A stretch of 61,294 nt of DNA from the NCBI GenBank assembly GCA_021155985.1, contig JAJNBA010000004.1, positions 1-61,294 of the forward strand. The letters run 5' to 3'. This document shows, in pieces, positions 1 to 9,039 of the stretch (its first letter is position 1; the number at the start of each line of letters is the position of its first letter). The translations under genes and the position numbers were made by a program. Source of the stretch: Actinomycetes bacterium (lineage in GTDB: Bacteria; Actinomycetota; UBA4738; HRBIN12). Below the pieces are notes generated by a model. It was not told the DNA's origin and searched no databases. It worked only from the letters and a program-made list of their open reading frames with translations.

Positions 1-568
1 CGACCAGCTCGAGGACCCGGATCTGGTGACCGAGGTCGAGGCCCGTCGTGGGTTCGTCGAGGAGGAGGAGCGGCGCCTCTTGCGCGAGCGCGCGCGCGAG
101 CACGGCCCGCTGCAGCTCACCGCCGGAGAGCGAGTCGAGGCGCCGCCCCGCCGCCCATCCGAGCTCGAGTTGCTCGAGCGCGGTCGCGACGGCCATCAGA
201 TCCGCCTTGCGCTCCGTGCCCAAGACGCCGAGGTGTGGCGTCCGACCCAACAGGACGTACTCCGTCACCCTGATCCCCTCGGGGATGACCGGCTTCTGCG
301 GCACGAGCGCGACGAGACGCGCTCGCTCGCGACGGGGGTAGGACCCCAGCTCGCGTCCCCACAGATCGACCCGGCCCTCGAAGGGGAGCAGACCGGCCAC
401 GGCATGCACCAGCGTGGTCTTCCCGGCGCCGTTCGGCCCGATCGCGCACACCCACGAGCCCGAAGAGACCTCGAACGCGACGTCGCGGAGGATCTCCTGT
501 CCGCCGAGACGGACACCGAGGCTCGACACTCCCAGGGCGATCGCATCGAGGTCGCTGTGCGCTGTCAC
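1..568 (-). CDS. btuD: Vitamin B12 ABC transporter ATPase, BtuD-like (3' end off the window)
   Basis: This is the cytoplasmic ATPase that powers the FecCD-type permease encoded just upstream. The frame beginning at GTG 568 shows a Walker A motif GPNGAGKTT at residues 44-52, the ABC signature LSGGELQR near residue 146, and a Walker B/D-loop stretch LLLLDEPTT near residue 166. The C-terminus lies beyond base 1, so the gene is partial. Its start overlaps the permease stop by four bases (GTGA), which implies translational coupling. B12 specificity is inferred from the cobalamin riboswitch at the head of the operon; by sequence alone it could equally serve an iron-siderophore or haem importer of the same family. 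Several longer open frames over this stretch lack these motifs and are shadows. Confidence 0.88.
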   Translation of the reverse strand, partial: MTAHSDLDAIALGVSSLGVRLGGQEILRDVAFEVSSGSWVCAIGPNGAGKTTLVHAVAGLLPFEGRVDLWGRELGSYPRRERARLVALVPQKPVIPEGIRVTEYVLLGRTPHLGVLGTERKADLMAVATALEQLELGWAAGRRLDSLSGGELQRAVLARALAQEAPLLLLDEPTTGLDLGHQIRVLELV

Positions 569-1578
569 ACTGACCTCCTCCCCGCTCGCCGGAGGGCCAG
601 CACGAAAAACGGCGCACCGACGAACGCGGTGATCACGCCGATGGGGATCTCCGCCGGAGCCACCGCCGTACGAGCCAAGATGTCGACGAGGATCAGGAAC
701 GAGGCCCCGAAGAGCACCGAGAGCGGCAACACCTGCCGGTACGACGTGCCTGCGAGCAGCCGGACCGTGTGCGGGACGATGATCCCGACGAATCCGATCA
801 GTCCCGCGACGGACACGGCGGCCGCGGTGGCGAGCGACGCGGCCACGACGACCACGAGCCGGAGCCGGCCCACGTTCAGCCCGAGGCTCTCGGCCTCGAG
901 ATCCCCTACCTCGATCACATCGAGCAGCCGGCGGACCAGCCAGAGGGTCGTCACGGCGACCAGAACGGAAGGGAGCGCGATCCGGGCGTCGTCCCAGCCG
1001 GTCGTCCCGAGGCGACCGAGGATCCACGAATAGACCTGTCGGAGCGTCTCGGCGTTCTGTTGCTGGATGAACGTCTGCACCGCGGTGAGGAACGACGCCA
1101 CCGCGATGCCGCCGAGGATCAAACTGGTCGAGGATCGGCTGCCCAGGCTGGATCGTCCGAGGCCGTACGCCATCCCGACCCCCGCAACCGCCCCGATGAA
1201 CGCGGCGAGGGGCACCGTGATCGCGAACGCGGTCGCGGGACCGAAGACCACCGCGACCGTGGCCCCGAGGCCGGCGCCGGCGGCTGCCCCGAGGAGGTAC
1301 GGGTCGGCCAGCGGATTCCGGAATACGGCCTGATACGCCGCGCCCGATGCGGACAGCGACGCCCCCACGAGCGCCGCGACGAGCACTCGAGGGAGGCGCA
1401 GGTTCCCCAGGATGGCCGCCTGTTGCTCCGACATGCCGTCCGGCGGGTCGCCGAACGAGACCAGCCATCGGAGCGCGTCACTCGCAGCGATGTGCACCGG
1501 CCCCACGAGCAGACCCGCCACGATCGACAGGAGGAGCAGCCCGACGGCGACCGTGAGCCAGCGAGCGCGCCGGCTCAC
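565..1578 (-). CDS. btuC: Vitamin B12 ABC transporter permease, BtuC/FecCD family
   Basis: This 337-residue polytopic inner-membrane protein forms the translocation channel for the substrate delivered by the upstream lipoprotein. It has the FecCD hallmarks: a first helix at about residues 8-28, the LRLPRVLVAALVGASL region, the NPLADPYLLG motif, a GLIGFVGIIVPH segment near residue 270, and a C-terminal GAPFFVLALRR end. GTG 1578 is chosen because it overlaps the upstream stop as GTGA and removes an improbable hydrophilic N-terminal extension. The stop overlaps the ATPase start in the same way, so the three genes form one tightly coupled operon. Substrate identity rests on the riboswitch. Confidence 0.9.
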   Translation of the reverse strand: MSRRARWLTVAVGLLLLSIVAGLLVGPVHIAASDALRWLVSFGDPPDGMSEQQAAILGNLRLPRVLVAALVGASLSASGAAYQAVFRNPLADPYLLGAAAGAGLGATVAVVFGPATAFAITVPLAAFIGAVAGVGMAYGLGRSSLGSRSSTSLILGGIAVASFLTAVQTFIQQQNAETLRQVYSWILGRLGTTGWDDARIALPSVLVAVTTLWLVRRLLDVIEVGDLEAESLGLNVGRLRLVVVVAASLATAAAVSVAGLIGFVGIIVPHTVRLLAGTSYRQVLPLSVLFGASFLILVDILARTAVAPAEIPIGVITAFVGAPFFVLALRRAGRRSV

Positions 1579-2516
1579 GCGGCACTCATCTCCGGCACGC
1601 TCTCGACCGCGGCCGCGATCCGGCGCAGGTAGTCGACGACCCGCGGTCCCCACCGGGACGCGACATCATCGTTCAGGGGGATCACCCCACCATGCACGAC
1701 GGCATCGATCCGGGCCCAGCCGGGACGCTCCGACACGGTGCGCGGCGACTGGCCACAGCACTTCGTGTCGGCGAGGAAGATCAGGTCGGGGTCCGCTTCG
1801 ATGATGTACTCGGCCGACAGCTGCGGGTAGCCCCCGCCGGCGCCCTTCGCCTCGTCCGCGATGTTCCGGAGCCCGACGAGCGAGTACAGCTGGCCGATGA
1901 ACGTCGAGGACGTGACCGAGTAATACGTGTCGTCCAGCTCGTGATAGAAGCTCAGCGGCGGGTCGGGCGTTTCGATCGACTCGACGATCGCGTCGATGTC
2001 CCCTCGCATCTCCTCCACGAGTTCGGCCGCCTCGGTCGTGTTGCCGGTCGCCATCCCGAGCTGGTCGATCTGGTCGTACACGTCTTCGAGCGTCGCCGGT
2101 GCGTCCTGTTGCAGCGTTGGGATGCCGAGCCCCTCGAGCGAGGAACCGAGGTCACCCGGTTCCGTCGCATACACAACGAGGTCTGGCTCGTAGGAAACGA
2201 TCGCCTCCACGTTCGGCTCGAACCCCGAGAGATCCGTCTGCGGGGCCTCTGCCGGGAAGTTCGACTGGTCATCGACGGCCTCGATCTGCTCGCCGGCACC
2301 GATCCCGAACAACATCTCGGTCGCCGTCGGGGAGAGGGACACGATGCGCTCCGGGCGACGCTCGAGCGTCACATCGCCGTTCGCTGCGGCGATCGTGACC
2401 GGGAAGGCGGAGCCAGGCCGTGGCGTCTCGGGCGAGGCCTGGGGCGTCGTGGGCTCCCCACAGGAAGCGAGGAGGAGCAGGATGGCGACGATACCGCCGA
2501 CGGTTCGGTGGATCAT
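1575..2516 (-). CDS. btuF: Cobalamin-binding lipoprotein, BtuF-like (TroA/FecB fold)
   Basis: This 313-residue substrate-binding lipoprotein captures corrinoids outside the membrane for the BtuCD-like transporter. The N-terminus is a lipoprotein signal with lipobox LLASC at residues 14-18. It is followed by a Thr/Pro-rich linker and a periplasmic-binding-protein type III domain with the family stretch ERIVSLSPTATEMLFGIGAG and the DLVVY motif. ATG 2516 is chosen because it places the lipobox correctly; the open frame continues upstream, but only through riboswitch RNA. It is the first gene of the operon and lies directly behind the cobalamin riboswitch, so B12 should repress it. Iron-siderophore binding is the main alternative and is disfavoured by that context. 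Confidence 0.9.
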   Translation of the reverse strand: MIHRTVGGIVAILLLLASCGEPTTPQASPETPRPGSAFPVTIAAANGDVTLERRPERIVSLSPTATEMLFGIGAGEQIEAVDDQSNFPAEAPQTDLSGFEPNVEAIVSYEPDLVVYATEPGDLGSSLEGLGIPTLQQDAPATLEDVYDQIDQLGMATGNTTEAAELVEEMRGDIDAIVESIETPDPPLSFYHELDDTYYSVTSSTFIGQLYSLVGLRNIADEAKGAGGGYPQLSAEYIIEADPDLIFLADTKCCGQSPRTVSERPGWARIDAVVHGGVIPLNDDVASRWGPRVVDYLRRIAAAVESVPEMSAA

Positions 2517-2547
2517 GGCGCGTCTCCCTTCACGCGAAGGTGACGGT

Positions 2548-2770
2548 CCTCTCGCGCTCGGGCAGGTCTCCTGACTCCCGGATCCTCGCTCCCCGACCCT
2601 TCCCGGGCCCTTCCCGATGAGATGGCCCAGTGGTTCGTGTCGGGTTCGCTCCCCGGTCACAGTGGCGCGACCGTGCCGGACTCACACCGGCTTCCCTCTT
2701 CGGGCTCGAACGGGATACGCCCGCCGAGCCCTCCGGCCGCCGAAGCGGCCACTCGGGCACGTGAACCTCT
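2548..2770 (-). promoter_or_regulatory. Cobalamin (AdoCbl) riboswitch upstream of btuFCD
   Basis: On the minus strand the leader contains the conserved cobalamin-aptamer segments. These are AGAGGTTCACGTGCC at the 5' side, GAAGCCGGTGTGAGTCCGG followed by CGCCACTGTGA (the core B12-box region), and GGGAGTCAGGAGACCTGCC at the 3' side, about 30 nt before the btuF start. Known members of this class sense adenosylcobalamin or related corrinoids and shut down transport or synthesis genes. Boundaries are approximate, and whether control is at transcription or translation is not visible. Confidence 0.93.
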
Positions 2771-2794
2771 GTGCCGCGAAGTCTAGCGCGGTTC

Positions 2795-3178
2795 CTAGAT
2801 CGGGCTGCACCAGCTGGATCGCTCTACCGTCCAGCCCGGATCGAGCGGCGCGAGGATCATCGTGACCTCCCCGAACTCGTCCGTATCGACGACAACTCGC
2901 TCCGTCCCAGGGCTCGGCCCGGGCTGACCTGCCGCGACCGCTGCACCGATCGCCTCATCCGACGCCTGGGCCTCGAGGCGCTCCAGCTCGGCGCCGACGG
3001 CCTCGTCCCGCGTGGCCATCCCGTCGCCACCGGCCTCGTTCATCGACCGAGTGGGAGTGAACCCCTCCGGACATGAGCCTCGGCCGTCCTCGTCGGAGCC
3101 CGAACACGAGAGCGCCCCGATCGTGAAGACCAGCGACACGGACAGCCGCGCGAGCAGCTTGGACGACCTCGGTGCCAT
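2795..3178 (-). CDS. Small putative lipoprotein of unknown function
   Basis: This is a 127-residue product with a basic N-terminus, a hydrophobic stretch at about residues 10-24 and a lipobox-like GALSC at residues 21-25, followed by a polar Ser/Asp-rich linker. The mature part is acidic and has no motif I recognise. ATG 3178 is chosen because it puts the signal peptide at the N-terminus; an in-frame upstream extension would bury it. It reads away from the flavin-nucleotide-binding gene that starts about 50 bp away, so the two probably share a divergent promoter region. It also ends next to the B12 riboswitch, but nothing links it to cobalamin. Confidence 0.6.
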   Translation of the reverse strand: MAPRSSKLLARLSVSLVFTIGALSCSGSDEDGRGSCPEGFTPTRSMNEAGGDGMATRDEAVGAELERLEAQASDEAIGAAVAAGQPGPSPGTERVVVDTDEFGEVTMILAPLDPGWTVERSSWCSPI

Positions 3179-3227
3179 GGCGTGACCGTACCGAGTCTCC
3201 ATCTCGACGTGTGGGATGCTCTCCCGC

Positions 3228-3887
3228 ATGCCCGCCCCGAGCAAGCGCACGCAGGTCCACCGTCACCCCGAGCGGGGTGACTACGACCGCGCCACGATCG
3301 ACCAGATCCTGGACGAGGCGCTCATCTGTCACGTCGCCTTCAACGATGGCGACAGCGCCCCCCGCTGCCTGCCCACGATCCACGCACGCGTGGGCGACAC
3401 GGTCTATCTGCACGGCTCCACGGCCGCCCGCGCCTGGAAGGCCCTCCGCGCCGGCGCCGAGGTCTGCATCGTGGCCACCATCGTCGACGGTCTGGTGATG
3501 GCGCGCAGCGCCTTCAACCACTCCATGAACTACCGGTCCGTCGTGGTCTTCGGGACGGCCCGCGAGGTCACCGAGGAAGAGGAACTGCACACGGCCGCGG
3601 CGGCGATCACCTCGCATGTCGCCCCCGGCCGCGAAGATGAAGCCCGGATGCCCACCGCCGCCGAGTACCGACAGACCCTCCTGCTCGCGGTCCCGATCGA
3701 GGAAGCATCGGCCAAGGTCCGCTCGGGTCCGCCGAAGGACGACGAGGAGGACATGGAGCTGCCGATCTGGGCCGGCGTGCTCCCGCTCCACACGCGACCC
3801 GGCGAGCCGCAACCCGATCCTCAGCTCAGCGGGGACCTCGATGTTCCTCCCTCCGTCTCCGGGTACCACCGACCCGGCGGGCAGTGA
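3228..3887 (+). CDS. Pyridoxamine 5'-phosphate oxidase-family flavin/nucleotide-binding protein
   Basis: This 219-residue protein resembles the NimA/Pyridox_ox_2 group. It starts with a basic segment and the sequence RGDYDRATIDQILDEA, followed by a split beta-barrel with the typical LICHVAF, CLPTIHARVGDTVYLHG and NYRSVVVFGTA strands. Family members bind FMN, F420 or haem and reduce or sequester small molecules; the true substrate cannot be told. The ATG at 3228 is preferred over 3216 because a GGGA sits at suitable spacing. The stop overlaps the downstream MFS gene start as GTGA, suggesting the pair is co-translated and may act together, for example in detoxification and efflux. Confidence 0.85.
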   Translation: MPAPSKRTQVHRHPERGDYDRATIDQILDEALICHVAFNDGDSAPRCLPTIHARVGDTVYLHGSTAARAWKALRAGAEVCIVATIVDGLVMARSAFNHSMNYRSVVVFGTAREVTEEEELHTAAAAITSHVAPGREDEARMPTAAEYRQTLLLAVPIEEASAKVRSGPPKDDEEDMELPIWAGVLPLHTRPGEPQPDPQLSGDLDVPPSVSGYHRPGGQ

Positions 3888-5101
3888 ACTCACCCGTCGA
3901 GCGGGGTCCACGGCTCCGCGACAGCTTCCGCGCGATGCCGCGCACCGCGTGGATCCTGTTCGCAGGCACGTTCGTGCTCCGGCTCGGGAGTTTCGTCTTC
4001 CCGTTCCTCGCGCTGTACCTGACGAAGAACGGACTCTCGGTGACCGAGGCCGGTCTGGCGATCACGGGGTACGGGATCGGGGCGATGCTCGCGCAGTTCT
4101 CCGGCGGTCTGCTGACGGACCGGATCGGTCGCCGGAACGCGATCGCGATCTCGATGATCACCTCGGCCGGGCTGGTCCTCCTCCTGCTCCAAGCACGATC
4201 CCTTCCCGCGGTGCTCACGATCGTCGTCGTCTACTCGTTCTTCGCGGAGCTCCACCGCCCCGCTTCGGGTGCCCTGATCGCCGACCTGATCCCTCCGGAG
4301 CACCGTGTCGCCGCGTACGCGTTCAACCGGCTGTTGTTCAACCTCTCTTTCGCGATCGGTCTCGCGATCGGGGGACTCCTCGCGGAGGAGCACTTCCGCG
4401 AGCTGTTCATCGCCGACGCCGCCACCTCGGTGGTCTTCGGCCTGATCTCGCTGGTCGCGCTCCCCCACGGCACGCGCACCACCCGAGCGCAGGATCGGGA
4501 GATCGGCAGCGCTCGGGCCGCGATCCTCGCCGATCGGGGGTTCCTGCTGGTCCTCGCGGCGATCCTCGCGGGGGGGCTCGTCTACGCGCAGGGGTACTCC
4601 ACGTTCCCGCTGTGGGTCCGCGACCTGGGCTTCCCCGAGAGGGTCTACGGGTTCCTGCAGGGTGGGAACGGCTTCCTCGTCGCGATCTTCGAGCTCGGCG
4701 TCACCGCGATCGCGATGCGATACCCGCGGATCCGGATGATCGCCCTGGGCGTACTCCTCACGGGCCTCGGGTTCGGAGCGTTCGGCATCCTCTTGACGGG
4801 GATCGGGATGGCCGGCGCGGTCTTCGTGTGGACCTTCGGCGAGATGTTCGGATCTCCGAGCACCGCGGCGTTCATCGCCGACCGAGCGCCGGCGCATCTC
4901 CGAGGCCGGTATCAGAGCAGCCTGGGGCTCACGTACTCGCTCGCGTTCACGATCGGGCCGATCGGGGGAACGGCGATCTACGAGTGGTGGCCACGAGGCC
5001 TCTGGATCACCTGCGCAGCACTCGGTGTGGCCGGAGCAGCCCTGGCCCTCGCGGGTGAGCGGTATCCCGCACCCGCTCCGGTCGACTCGCCTCCCGGTTG
5101 A
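3884..5101 (+). CDS. Major facilitator superfamily transporter
   Basis: This 405-residue integral membrane protein has about 12 hydrophobic segments. The signature loop between helices 2 and 3 reads GGLLTDRIGRRNAIAIS, the classic MFS motif A (GxLaDrxGrkxxl). A second related loop around the middle is less conserved. The start GTG 3884 overlaps the upstream stop. The substrate is not predictable, and a drug/metabolite exporter is most likely given coupling to a flavin-type detoxification protein. About 80 bp downstream is a PadR regulator preceded by strong palindromes, but the palindromes lie after this gene and so do not obviously control it. Confidence 0.88.
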   Translation: MNSPVERGPRLRDSFRAMPRTAWILFAGTFVLRLGSFVFPFLALYLTKNGLSVTEAGLAITGYGIGAMLAQFSGGLLTDRIGRRNAIAISMITSAGLVLLLLQARSLPAVLTIVVVYSFFAELHRPASGALIADLIPPEHRVAAYAFNRLLFNLSFAIGLAIGGLLAEEHFRELFIADAATSVVFGLISLVALPHGTRTTRAQDREIGSARAAILADRGFLLVLAAILAGGLVYAQGYSTFPLWVRDLGFPERVYGFLQGGNGFLVAIFELGVTAIAMRYPRIRMIALGVLLTGLGFGAFGILLTGIGMAGAVFVWTFGEMFGSPSTAAFIADRAPAHLRGRYQSSLGLTYSLAFTIGPIGGTAIYEWWPRGLWITCAALGVAGAALALAGERYPAPAPVDSPPG

Positions 5102-5122
5102 CGCTCGGCGGCTCCCAAGCTA

Positions 5123-5155
5123 TATATCGAGCCGATATACCGCCCCGATATATCG
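5123..5155. promoter_or_regulatory. Two AT-rich palindromes, probable PadR operator/promoter
   Basis: A perfect inverted repeat TATATCG-AGC-CGATATA (5123-5139) is followed seven bases later by a second palindrome CGATATATCG (5146-5155). Both stand out as the most AT-rich bases in this very GC-rich neighbourhood and sit 29-61 bp before the padR start codon. PadR-type repressors normally bind such dyads at their own promoter, so autoregulation is the simplest reading. Confidence 0.6.
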
Positions 5156-5183
5156 CGGCGCTACGTGGAAGGGATGCTCGAAC

Positions 5184-5801
5184 ATGCTCGAACTCGCGGT
5201 CCTGGGTCTGCTGAAGGAGCGGCCCATGCACGGCTACCAGCTCTCCCGTGAGCTGGGCGATTCGCTCGGAGGCCTGTGGAGGGTCTCCTACGGTTCCCTC
5301 TATCCGACGCTGCGCCGTCTGGAGCGGGACGCCGCGATCGAGTCGGAGGCGGGAGACGTGCGAGGCGCCCGCAGGAAGAAGGTCTACCGGATCACCCCCA
5401 AGGGAGAGCAGATCTTCCTCGAGCTCCTACAGGAGTCGCCGCAGGACACGCAGACGGAAGACGCTCGTTTCCGGATGCGCCTGGCGTTCTTCCGCTACCT
5501 GCCACCGGAGACGCGGATCCGGTTGCTGGAACGACGTCGTCAGGCGCTGAAGGAGCGTCTGTCCACGATCGACGAGTCGGTCCGCACCGGCCGTGGCGGC
5601 ACGGACGATTACGGACGCGCGCTGATCGAGCACAACCGCACCATCACCGAGTCGGACATCACGTGGCTCGAGCAGCTGATCGCGGCCGAACGCGCCAAGA
5701 ACCCGCCCACCGGGGGACTGAAGCGCCGCCGCGCGGCACTGCGGGCACGAACGGGCTCAAGCAGCGGAGCGGTAGCCCGAGGAAAGGAGCGCATCTCGTG
5801 A
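5184..5801 (+). CDS. PadR-family transcriptional regulator
   Basis: This 205-residue protein has an N-terminal winged helix (residues 1-85) carrying the PadR signature [21 protein letters not shown] and the wing sequence [12 protein letters not shown]-terminal helical region (Vir_C-like, about 95-180), rich in Arg/Glu, is expected to dimerise. ATG 5184 is chosen because the conserved domain begins exactly there and upstream sequence is the palindromic operator region. The stop overlaps the inositol-phosphate synthase start as GTGA, and an AAAGGAG ribosome site for that gene lies inside the padR end. The regulator is therefore probably co-transcribed with ino1, as in other actinomycetes where a PadR-like gene precedes ino1. 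Confidence 0.9.
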   Translation: MLELAVLGLLKERPMHGYQLSRELGDSLGGLWRVSYGSLYPTLRRLERDAAIESEAGDVRGARRKKVYRITPKGEQIFLELLQESPQDTQTEDARFRMRLAFFRYLPPETRIRLLERRRQALKERLSTIDESVRTGRGGTDDYGRALIEHNRTITESDITWLEQLIAAERAKNPPTGGLKRRRAALRARTGSSSGAVARGKERIS

Positions 5802-6928
5802 GCAAGGTCCGGATCGCGATCGTGGGCGTGGGCAACTGCGCCTCATCGCTCGTGCAGGGGTTGACGTACTACCGGGACGCGGATCCGTCCGAGAAGGTCC
5901 CGGGCCTGATGCACGTCGAGCTGGGCGGGTATCACGTCGGCGACGTCGAGGTCGTCGCGGCGTTCGACGTCGACGCGAAGAAGGTCGGTAAGGACGTCGC
6001 CGAGGCGATCTTCACCGAACCGAACAACACGATCCGGTTCGCCGAGGATGTCCTGCCGACCGGGGTCACCGTGAGCCGTGGGCGGACGCTCGACGGTCTC
6101 GGCGCGTTCTACCGCGAGGTGATCGAGGAGTCCGACGAGCCCGAGGCCGACGTCGTCCGGGTCCTGCGGGACGCGGAGGCCGACGTCCTGGTCTCCTACC
6201 TGCCGGTCGGGTCCGAGGAGGCAGCGAGGTTCTACGCGCAGTGTGCGATCGATGCCGGCGTGGGCTTCGTGAACTGCCTCCCGGCGTTCATCGCCTCGGA
6301 CCCGCTCTGGGCGCGGAAGTTCGGCGAGGCCGGCGTGCCGATCGTGGGTGACGACATCAAGTCGCAGGTCGGGGCCACCATCACCCACCGGATGCTCGCG
6401 AAGCTCTTCGAGGATCGCGGCGCCGAGCTCGACCGTACGTACCAACTGAACTTCGGCGGCAACATGGACTTCATGAACATGCTCGAGCGCTCCCGGCTGA
6501 CCTCGAAGAAGATCTCGAAGACGCAGTCGGTCCAGTCGCAGCTCGATGTGCCGCTCGACAAGGACTCGATCCACATCGGACCCTCGGACCACGTCCCGTG
6601 GCTGGAGGATCGCAAGTGGGCGATGATCCGCCTCGAGGGCCGCAACTTCGGCGACGTCCCGATCTCGGTCGAGATGAAACTCGAGGTATGGGACTCGCCC
6701 AACTCCGCCGGTGTCGTGATCGATGCCGTCCGTTGCGCGAAGCTCGCGAAGGATCGTGGGATCGGCGGGCCCCTGATCGGGCCCAGTGCCTACTTCATGA
6801 AGTCGCCGCCGGTGCAGTTCTCGGATGCGGCGGCACACGACATGGTGGAGAGCTTCATCCTCGGCAACGGCCACGCCGAGGATCAGGACTGGACCCGGTT
6901 CTTCGACGTCCAGTCCGCCGAGGCCTGA
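5798..6928 (+). CDS. ino1: Inositol-1-phosphate synthase
   Basis: This 376-residue cytoplasmic NAD-dependent enzyme converts glucose 6-phosphate to 1L-myo-inositol 1-phosphate, the entry step to phosphatidylinositol, mycothiol and related actinobacterial metabolites. The Rossmann start [13 protein letters not shown] is at residues 5-17. Family landmarks include [26 protein letters not shown] and [12 protein letters not shown]. Length matches the short actinobacterial/archaeal form. GTG 5798 is chosen for the preceding GGAAAGGAG and the GTGA overlap with padR. It likely shares control by the PadR protein. Confidence 0.96.
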   Translation: MSKVRIAIVGVGNCASSLVQGLTYYRDADPSEKVPGLMHVELGGYHVGDVEVVAAFDVDAKKVGKDVAEAIFTEPNNTIRFAEDVLPTGVTVSRGRTLDGLGAFYREVIEESDEPEADVVRVLRDAEADVLVSYLPVGSEEAARFYAQCAIDAGVGFVNCLPAFIASDPLWARKFGEAGVPIVGDDIKSQVGATITHRMLAKLFEDRGAELDRTYQLNFGGNMDFMNMLERSRLTSKKISKTQSVQSQLDVPLDKDSIHIGPSDHVPWLEDRKWAMIRLEGRNFGDVPISVEMKLEVWDSPNSAGVVIDAVRCAKLAKDRGIGGPLIGPSAYFMKSPPVQFSDAAAHDMVESFILGNGHAEDQDWTRFFDVQSAEA

Positions 6929-6970
6929 CCGGCCGGAGTCTCCTGCTGCCTCGGATAGCCTGACGGCTCG

Positions 6971-8428
6971 GTGAACATCGGGCCGGGCACGCTGGAACGG
7001 ATCCGTGGGGCTCTCGCGAGCCCGGATTTCCGCAAGTTGTTCGCGATCCGGCTCGTCAGCCAGTCCTCCGACGGGCTGTTCCAGGCGGCCCTCGTGGCCT
7101 CCGTGGTCTTCCTGTCCCCGGAGCAGCAGGACACCGCCACCGGCTTCCTGAAAGCGACGCTCGTCATCGCGCTCCCCTACTCGATCCTCGGGCCGTTCGT
7201 CGGCGTCTTCATCGACCGGTGGCGACGTCGGAGGATCCTGCTGTTCGCCCCATGGGTCAAGGCGGCGTTGGTGGGGCTCGTCCTCTTCGATCCGGTCGAC
7301 CAAGCCGGCCCCTTCCTCGCGGGGGCGCTCCTCATCATGTCGGTGAACCGGTTCTTCCTGTCGACCGCCGCCGCCGTCGTCCCGCGGCTCGTCCCGCACG
7401 AGGACCTCCTCGTCGCGAACTCCCTGGCCACGGTCGGTGGCACCGTGGCGTTGCTCTCCGGTGTGTTCGTCGGAGGTCGTGTCATCGATGTCGTCGACAT
7501 CACCGCCCCGGTGGTCATCGCGGCAGGCGTCGGCTGGCTCGCTGCCTCGTGGATCGCGTCGCGGATCGCGAGCTCGCTCAGGCCCCACACGAAGCCCGAG
7601 GATCCCGGCCTCCTCCGGCACCAGCTGCGGCGCGTCCGCGTGGAGTTCACCGACGGGGCCCGCCGCCTCCTCCGGAGTCCGCGTGCGATCGGCCCGATCG
7701 CGTCCATCACCCTCGACCAGATCGGACAGGGGATCGTCCTCACGCTGTCCCTCGTGGTGTTCCGACACACGTTCGGTGAAGGGGTCGCCTCGTTCTCGAA
7801 CCTGATCGGGGCCGGCGGCATCGGCGTCCTGATCGGCATCCTGACGGTGGGCAAGCTCGAGGAACGGTTCTCGAAGCCGCGGATCGTGGCAGCTGCGTTC
7901 GTGGTCGGCGGGATCGCCCTGATCGCCGTGTCGTTCCTCATCCGGGACTGGAGCATCCTGCTCGCGAGCTTCGCCGTAGGACTCACCTTCGCGTGGAAGA
8001 AGATCTCCATCGACACGATGGTGCAGGAGGCGATCCCCGACGGGTATCGCGGACGCGTGTTCAGCGTGTACGACGTCGTCTACAACCTCGCGAGGGTCAT
8101 CGCGGCGGCGCTCGCGATCCCGATGATCCCTCGCCTCGACGTCGAGGGGTCTCTCGCGATCGTGGGCATCGTGTTCCTCCTGTGGCCCCCGGTGATCGGC
8201 CGCTGGTACGGGCGGGAGCCGGAGGTGGAGCTCGTTCGTACCTGGCGAGAAGAGCGGGACGGGCAACGGCGGCTCGCCTTCCGACTGGCCCTCGAGGACG
8301 GGACGCAGCTCGACGTCAGCCGCCCCGAGCCGGACGGGCCCTGGCGTCTCGATCGCGAGGACGACCGTCTGCCCTCCGACTCGGGGAGGAGCCGTATCGT
8401 GTCCCGAGATCCCATGGAGAGACCATGA
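6971..8428 (+). CDS. MFS transporter with hydrophilic C-terminal tail
   Basis: This 485-residue polytopic protein has about 12 membrane segments. The cytoplasmic loop FIDRWRRRRILL (about residues 79-90) corresponds to MFS motif A. Helices run to about residue 410, followed by a 70-residue Arg/Asp-rich soluble tail that is uncommon in the family. Its substrate is unknown. GTG 6971 is the first sensible start after a 42-bp gap from ino1, and the stop overlaps the next gene as ATGA, so this gene and the small secreted protein downstream are probably expressed together. Confidence 0.85.
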   Translation: MNIGPGTLERIRGALASPDFRKLFAIRLVSQSSDGLFQAALVASVVFLSPEQQDTATGFLKATLVIALPYSILGPFVGVFIDRWRRRRILLFAPWVKAALVGLVLFDPVDQAGPFLAGALLIMSVNRFFLSTAAAVVPRLVPHEDLLVANSLATVGGTVALLSGVFVGGRVIDVVDITAPVVIAAGVGWLAASWIASRIASSLRPHTKPEDPGLLRHQLRRVRVEFTDGARRLLRSPRAIGPIASITLDQIGQGIVLTLSLVVFRHTFGEGVASFSNLIGAGGIGVLIGILTVGKLEERFSKPRIVAAAFVVGGIALIAVSFLIRDWSILLASFAVGLTFAWKKISIDTMVQEAIPDGYRGRVFSVYDVVYNLARVIAAALAIPMIPRLDVEGSLAIVGIVFLLWPPVIGRWYGREPEVELVRTWREERDGQRRLAFRLALEDGTQLDVSRPEPDGPWRLDREDDRLPSDSGRSRIVSRDPMERP

Positions 8429-9039
8429 ACGAGCGGAGCAGACGGAACGCATCGATCGTCGGCGCGATCGTCCTGGCCCTGCTCTCGATCGGTGCGGGAA
8501 CGCTGATCGCGCTCTCCGATGACGACGAGCGGGCGAGCACGCCGACCACGACCTCGAGCCTCACGCCTTCGGCCGAGCCGAGCGACGAGCCCAGCGTCCC
8601 TCCCGACCCGACGATGCCCGCGTCGCCGGCGCCGCCGGGGGGTGAGTCGCCCGTCCTCGAGGACGGCCACCACTTCGGGTACATCGCGGGTGCATCCCGT
8701 CTGGAGGACGGCACCTCGGAGGTGGAGTTCGACCTGGCGTACTTCTACGTGGGCGAGCCCGCCGAGCGGGAAGCCGCCGAACGCGACGACGAGGTCCTGA
8801 ACGGCTACTACATCGTGAACGAGAACGACCGGCTGCGGACGTTGCCGCTCGCCGATGACGTCGAGGTCGCGTACATCCCCGTCGATGCATGCTGCGACCT
8901 CCGGCCGGGGAGCGTCGACGACTGGCTCGAGGCGATCCTCGAGACGAATCAGACCCCCTACGGCGGTGCGGACGTCCCCTGGTGGTTCACGGTCGAGGGC
9001 GGCGAGATCACGCGGATCGAGCAGCAGTATCTGCCGTAG
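8425..9039 (+). CDS. Membrane-anchored or secreted protein of unknown function
   Basis: This 204-residue product has a basic N-terminus, one hydrophobic helix at about residues 10-30 (signal anchor or signal peptide), then a low-complexity Thr/Ser/Pro linker (about 38-75). A compact domain follows that ends with the tidy segment TPYGGADVPWWFTVEGGEITRIEQQYLP (cut here into its key parts: PYGG, PWWFTV, GEITRIEQQY). Two adjacent cysteines occur in DACCDL. The layout suits a small extracytoplasmic sensor or lipoprotein-like domain seen in other actinomycetes, but I assign no function. It overlaps the upstream MFS gene by four bases, and its last 32 bases overlap the convergent MFS gene. Confidence 0.65.
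   Translation: MNERSRRNASIVGAIVLALLSIGAGTLIALSDDDERASTPTTTSSLTPSAEPSDEPSVPPDPTMPASPAPPGGESPVLEDGHHFGYIAGASRLEDGTSEVEFDLAYFYVGEPAEREAAERDDEVLNGYYIVNENDRLRTLPLADDVEVAYIPVDACCDLRPGSVDDWLEAILETNQTPYGGADVPWWFTVEGGEITRIEQQYLP

Noticed and set aside
1575..2660. Extended N-terminus of the B12-binding protein
   Set aside because: The added codons are riboswitch RNA; the lipobox fits only the ATG at 2516.
5843..8452. Very long antisense open frame over ino1 and the MFS gene
   Set aside because: It is an artefact of high GC; composition is Arg/Asp/Glu-rich without any motif, while the sense strand encodes clear families.
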